Source of the DNA: Conidiobolus incongruus B7586
Taxonomy: Eukaryota > Entomophthoromycota > Entomophthoromycetes > Entomophthorales > Conidiobolaceae
Direction: 5' to 3'
Assembly: GCA_000697335.1 (NCBI GenBank)
Contig: JNEM01010511.1
Span: 1-11,603, forward strand
Length of the DNA stretch: 11,603 bases
Part shown: positions 10,547 through 11,603 of the stretch, piece after piece
How the letters are laid out: every line of letters begins with the position of its first letter
Numbering within the stretch: the stretch's first letter is position 1
Notes under the pieces: model-generated
Told to the model about the DNA's origin: nothing
Database searches by the model: none
The model's input: the letters and a program-made list of their open reading frames with translations, nothing else
Translations under genes and position numbers: made by a program

Positions 10547-10564
10547 TCAAAAAAATTTTTTTGA
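10547..10564. repeat. 18-bp palindrome, possible 3'-end hairpin
   Basis: TC, seven A, seven T, GA: a perfect palindrome about 45 bases after the phosphatase stop and just before its AATAAA. As A/T tracts it is symmetric by composition, so a role in 3'-end formation is only possible. Confidence 0.5.
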
Positions 10565-10566
10565 AA

Positions 10567-10572
10567 AATAAA
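10567..10572 (+). terminator. Polyadenylation signal of the phosphatase gene
   Basis: AATAAA starts 66 bases after the TGA stop at 10499-10501 and directly follows an 18-bp palindrome of A and T runs. Confidence 0.4.
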
Positions 10573-10877
10573 ATCATTTATTAAACAACTATAATATTTT
10601 GATTTTAAATATTCAATCTATTTAGAGTAATAGTATATTTTCTTTTATTTCTATACCATAATTCAGAACTATTTTTGACATATAATATATTCATTGATAT
10701 CAAACTAATTTTTATTTTTGATATTAATACTACTTAATAAGAAAATTAATTATATACTTAAAACAAGTTAAAAATACTTTTATATAGGAATTAAAAATAA
10801 ATTTAAAAAATACAAATAACTGATAAAATTTTGTTGATTGATATTATAAAAGTAAAAAGAATATTATCCAACACCAA

Positions 10878-10883
10878 TTTATT
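10878..10883 (-). terminator. Polyadenylation signal of the leftward gene
   Basis: AATAAA on the minus strand begins 33 bases after the TAA stop at 10919-10917. Confidence 0.35.
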
Positions 10884-10916
10884 AATGGTAATAAACTAAA
10901 ATTTATGTACACTATA

Positions 10917-11603
10917 TTATTGAACTGTTTGCTTTGAATTTGTAGAGGTATTGAGATAAGATTTAAGACCTTTGAAATTATCTGGACCATTCAATTCAGT
11001 ACTCAAACATTGACGTTCATAAGCCAACTTATGGAATAGATTCAGATTTTGGATGAATCTAGCGCCAGTCTATAATTAAAAATATAGTTGTTAATAAGTG
11101 TCTGTATATTAGTGTATCAGTTTCTAGATAATATTACCTGATGCTGATTAAGTCGATTTAAAAATTGAACAATGTAGCTTCTGATATTTTTGTTAGGATG
11201 GAATAAGCACACAGTTAGAGGTGTTAAACCTCCTAAATTTTGAGGGACATGAGCTAAAAACTAGATGAAATGACATTAATTAGACATGGTACAATGTAAT
11301 TATGATTGTGAGTTACTTCAATAATTTGTTCATCAGTGACCACATTTTCTAAGAAACTTTGGCACATAATATCAGTTTCCAATTCATTGATCAATTTTCC
11401 ACTTCTTAATTTAGCAATTTGATAAGATACATGCATTTTAGAAATGCTTCTATTTTTCAAATAGTTCGCAAAGTCCTAAATATTTATAAATAATTGGTTA
11501 AGTTCAATTTAATAATTGTTCATAACTTACTTGCTCATAGTAATGATAGCTTAATGTCTGTTTCCATCCTTCTATTCTCGATAAATTCATTGTTATCTCT
11601 TTA
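10917..11603 (-). CDS. Four-exon gene of uncertain family, probably 5'-partial (possible DENN-type protein C terminus)
   Basis: Exons on the minus strand are 11603 or 11590-11531, 11475-11317, 11260-11138 and 11069-10917. The three introns (55, 56 and 68 nt) start GTAAGT, GTAACT and GTAATA, end in AG and are all phase 0. From the ATG at 11590 the product has 164 residues. The frame stays open upstream to the window edge, so this ATG may be internal to a longer gene. The middle exons encode a helical region with no membrane segment or signal: IEGWKQTLSYHYYEQDF, then PQNLGGLTPLTVCLFHP and FIQNLNLFHKLAYERQ, followed by a polar tail. The pattern of aromatic and hydrophobic positions recalls the C-terminal part of fungal DENN-family (Afi1-like) proteins acting on small GTPases, but I do not recognise it with certainty. 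Splicing that keeps frame four times makes it a real gene. Confidence 0.75.

Larger units (their letters stand above)
10502..10916. other. Convergent 3' spacer
   Basis: About 415 A/T-rich bases separate the stop codons of the phosphatase gene and the leftward gene. It holds a polyadenylation signal for each side and the A/T palindrome. Bases 10575-10870 show nothing else. Confidence 0.6.

Noticed and set aside
11254-11260. Alternative acceptor TAG at 11256-11254 for the second intron of the leftward gene
   Set aside because: Using it leads to a stop within a few codons, whereas the TAG at 11263-11261 keeps the frame.

Overview
The window looks like nuclear DNA of an AT-rich, early-diverging fungus. 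It carries three intron-containing genes in very AT-rich spacer. Two products are characteristic of fungi: a dipeptidyl-peptidase IV (DPP IV) and a Pho8-type alkaline phosphatase. The 13 introns I can place are only 49-68 nt long, begin with GT and end with AG. The lineage is inferred; Entomophthoromycotina such as Conidiobolus, or an anaerobic gut fungus, would fit the base composition. I cannot settle it from this window.

Layout: 1-2404 is spacer with tandem AT repeats, a patch of higher sequence complexity (about 660-1400) and what looks like a decayed retrotransposon gag fragment (about 1600-2040). 2405-5109 (minus) is a complete six-exon gene for an 811-residue DPP IV-like serine peptidase with a TATA box upstream. 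5110-8665 is a 3.5 kb divergent spacer holding a 9-bp minisatellite, a perfect 26-bp palindrome and a faint retropepsin-like fossil (about 6864-7000). 8666-10501 (plus) is a complete six-exon gene for a 524-residue vacuolar-type alkaline phosphatase. 10917-11603 (minus) is a four-exon gene of uncertain identity, convergent with the phosphatase gene and probably running out of the window.

All three gene models were rebuilt by joining exons across GT-AG introns that keep the reading frame. The phosphatase and peptidase could both serve nutrient scavenging, one in the vacuole lumen and one outside the cell or in the secretory pathway. Nothing in the sequence ties them into one pathway, and I see no operon, defence system, CRISPR array or biosynthetic cluster. 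The points most worth a second look are two substitutions at normally conserved active-site positions of the DPP IV, a Pho8-like sorting signal in the phosphatase tail, and the unidentified third gene.
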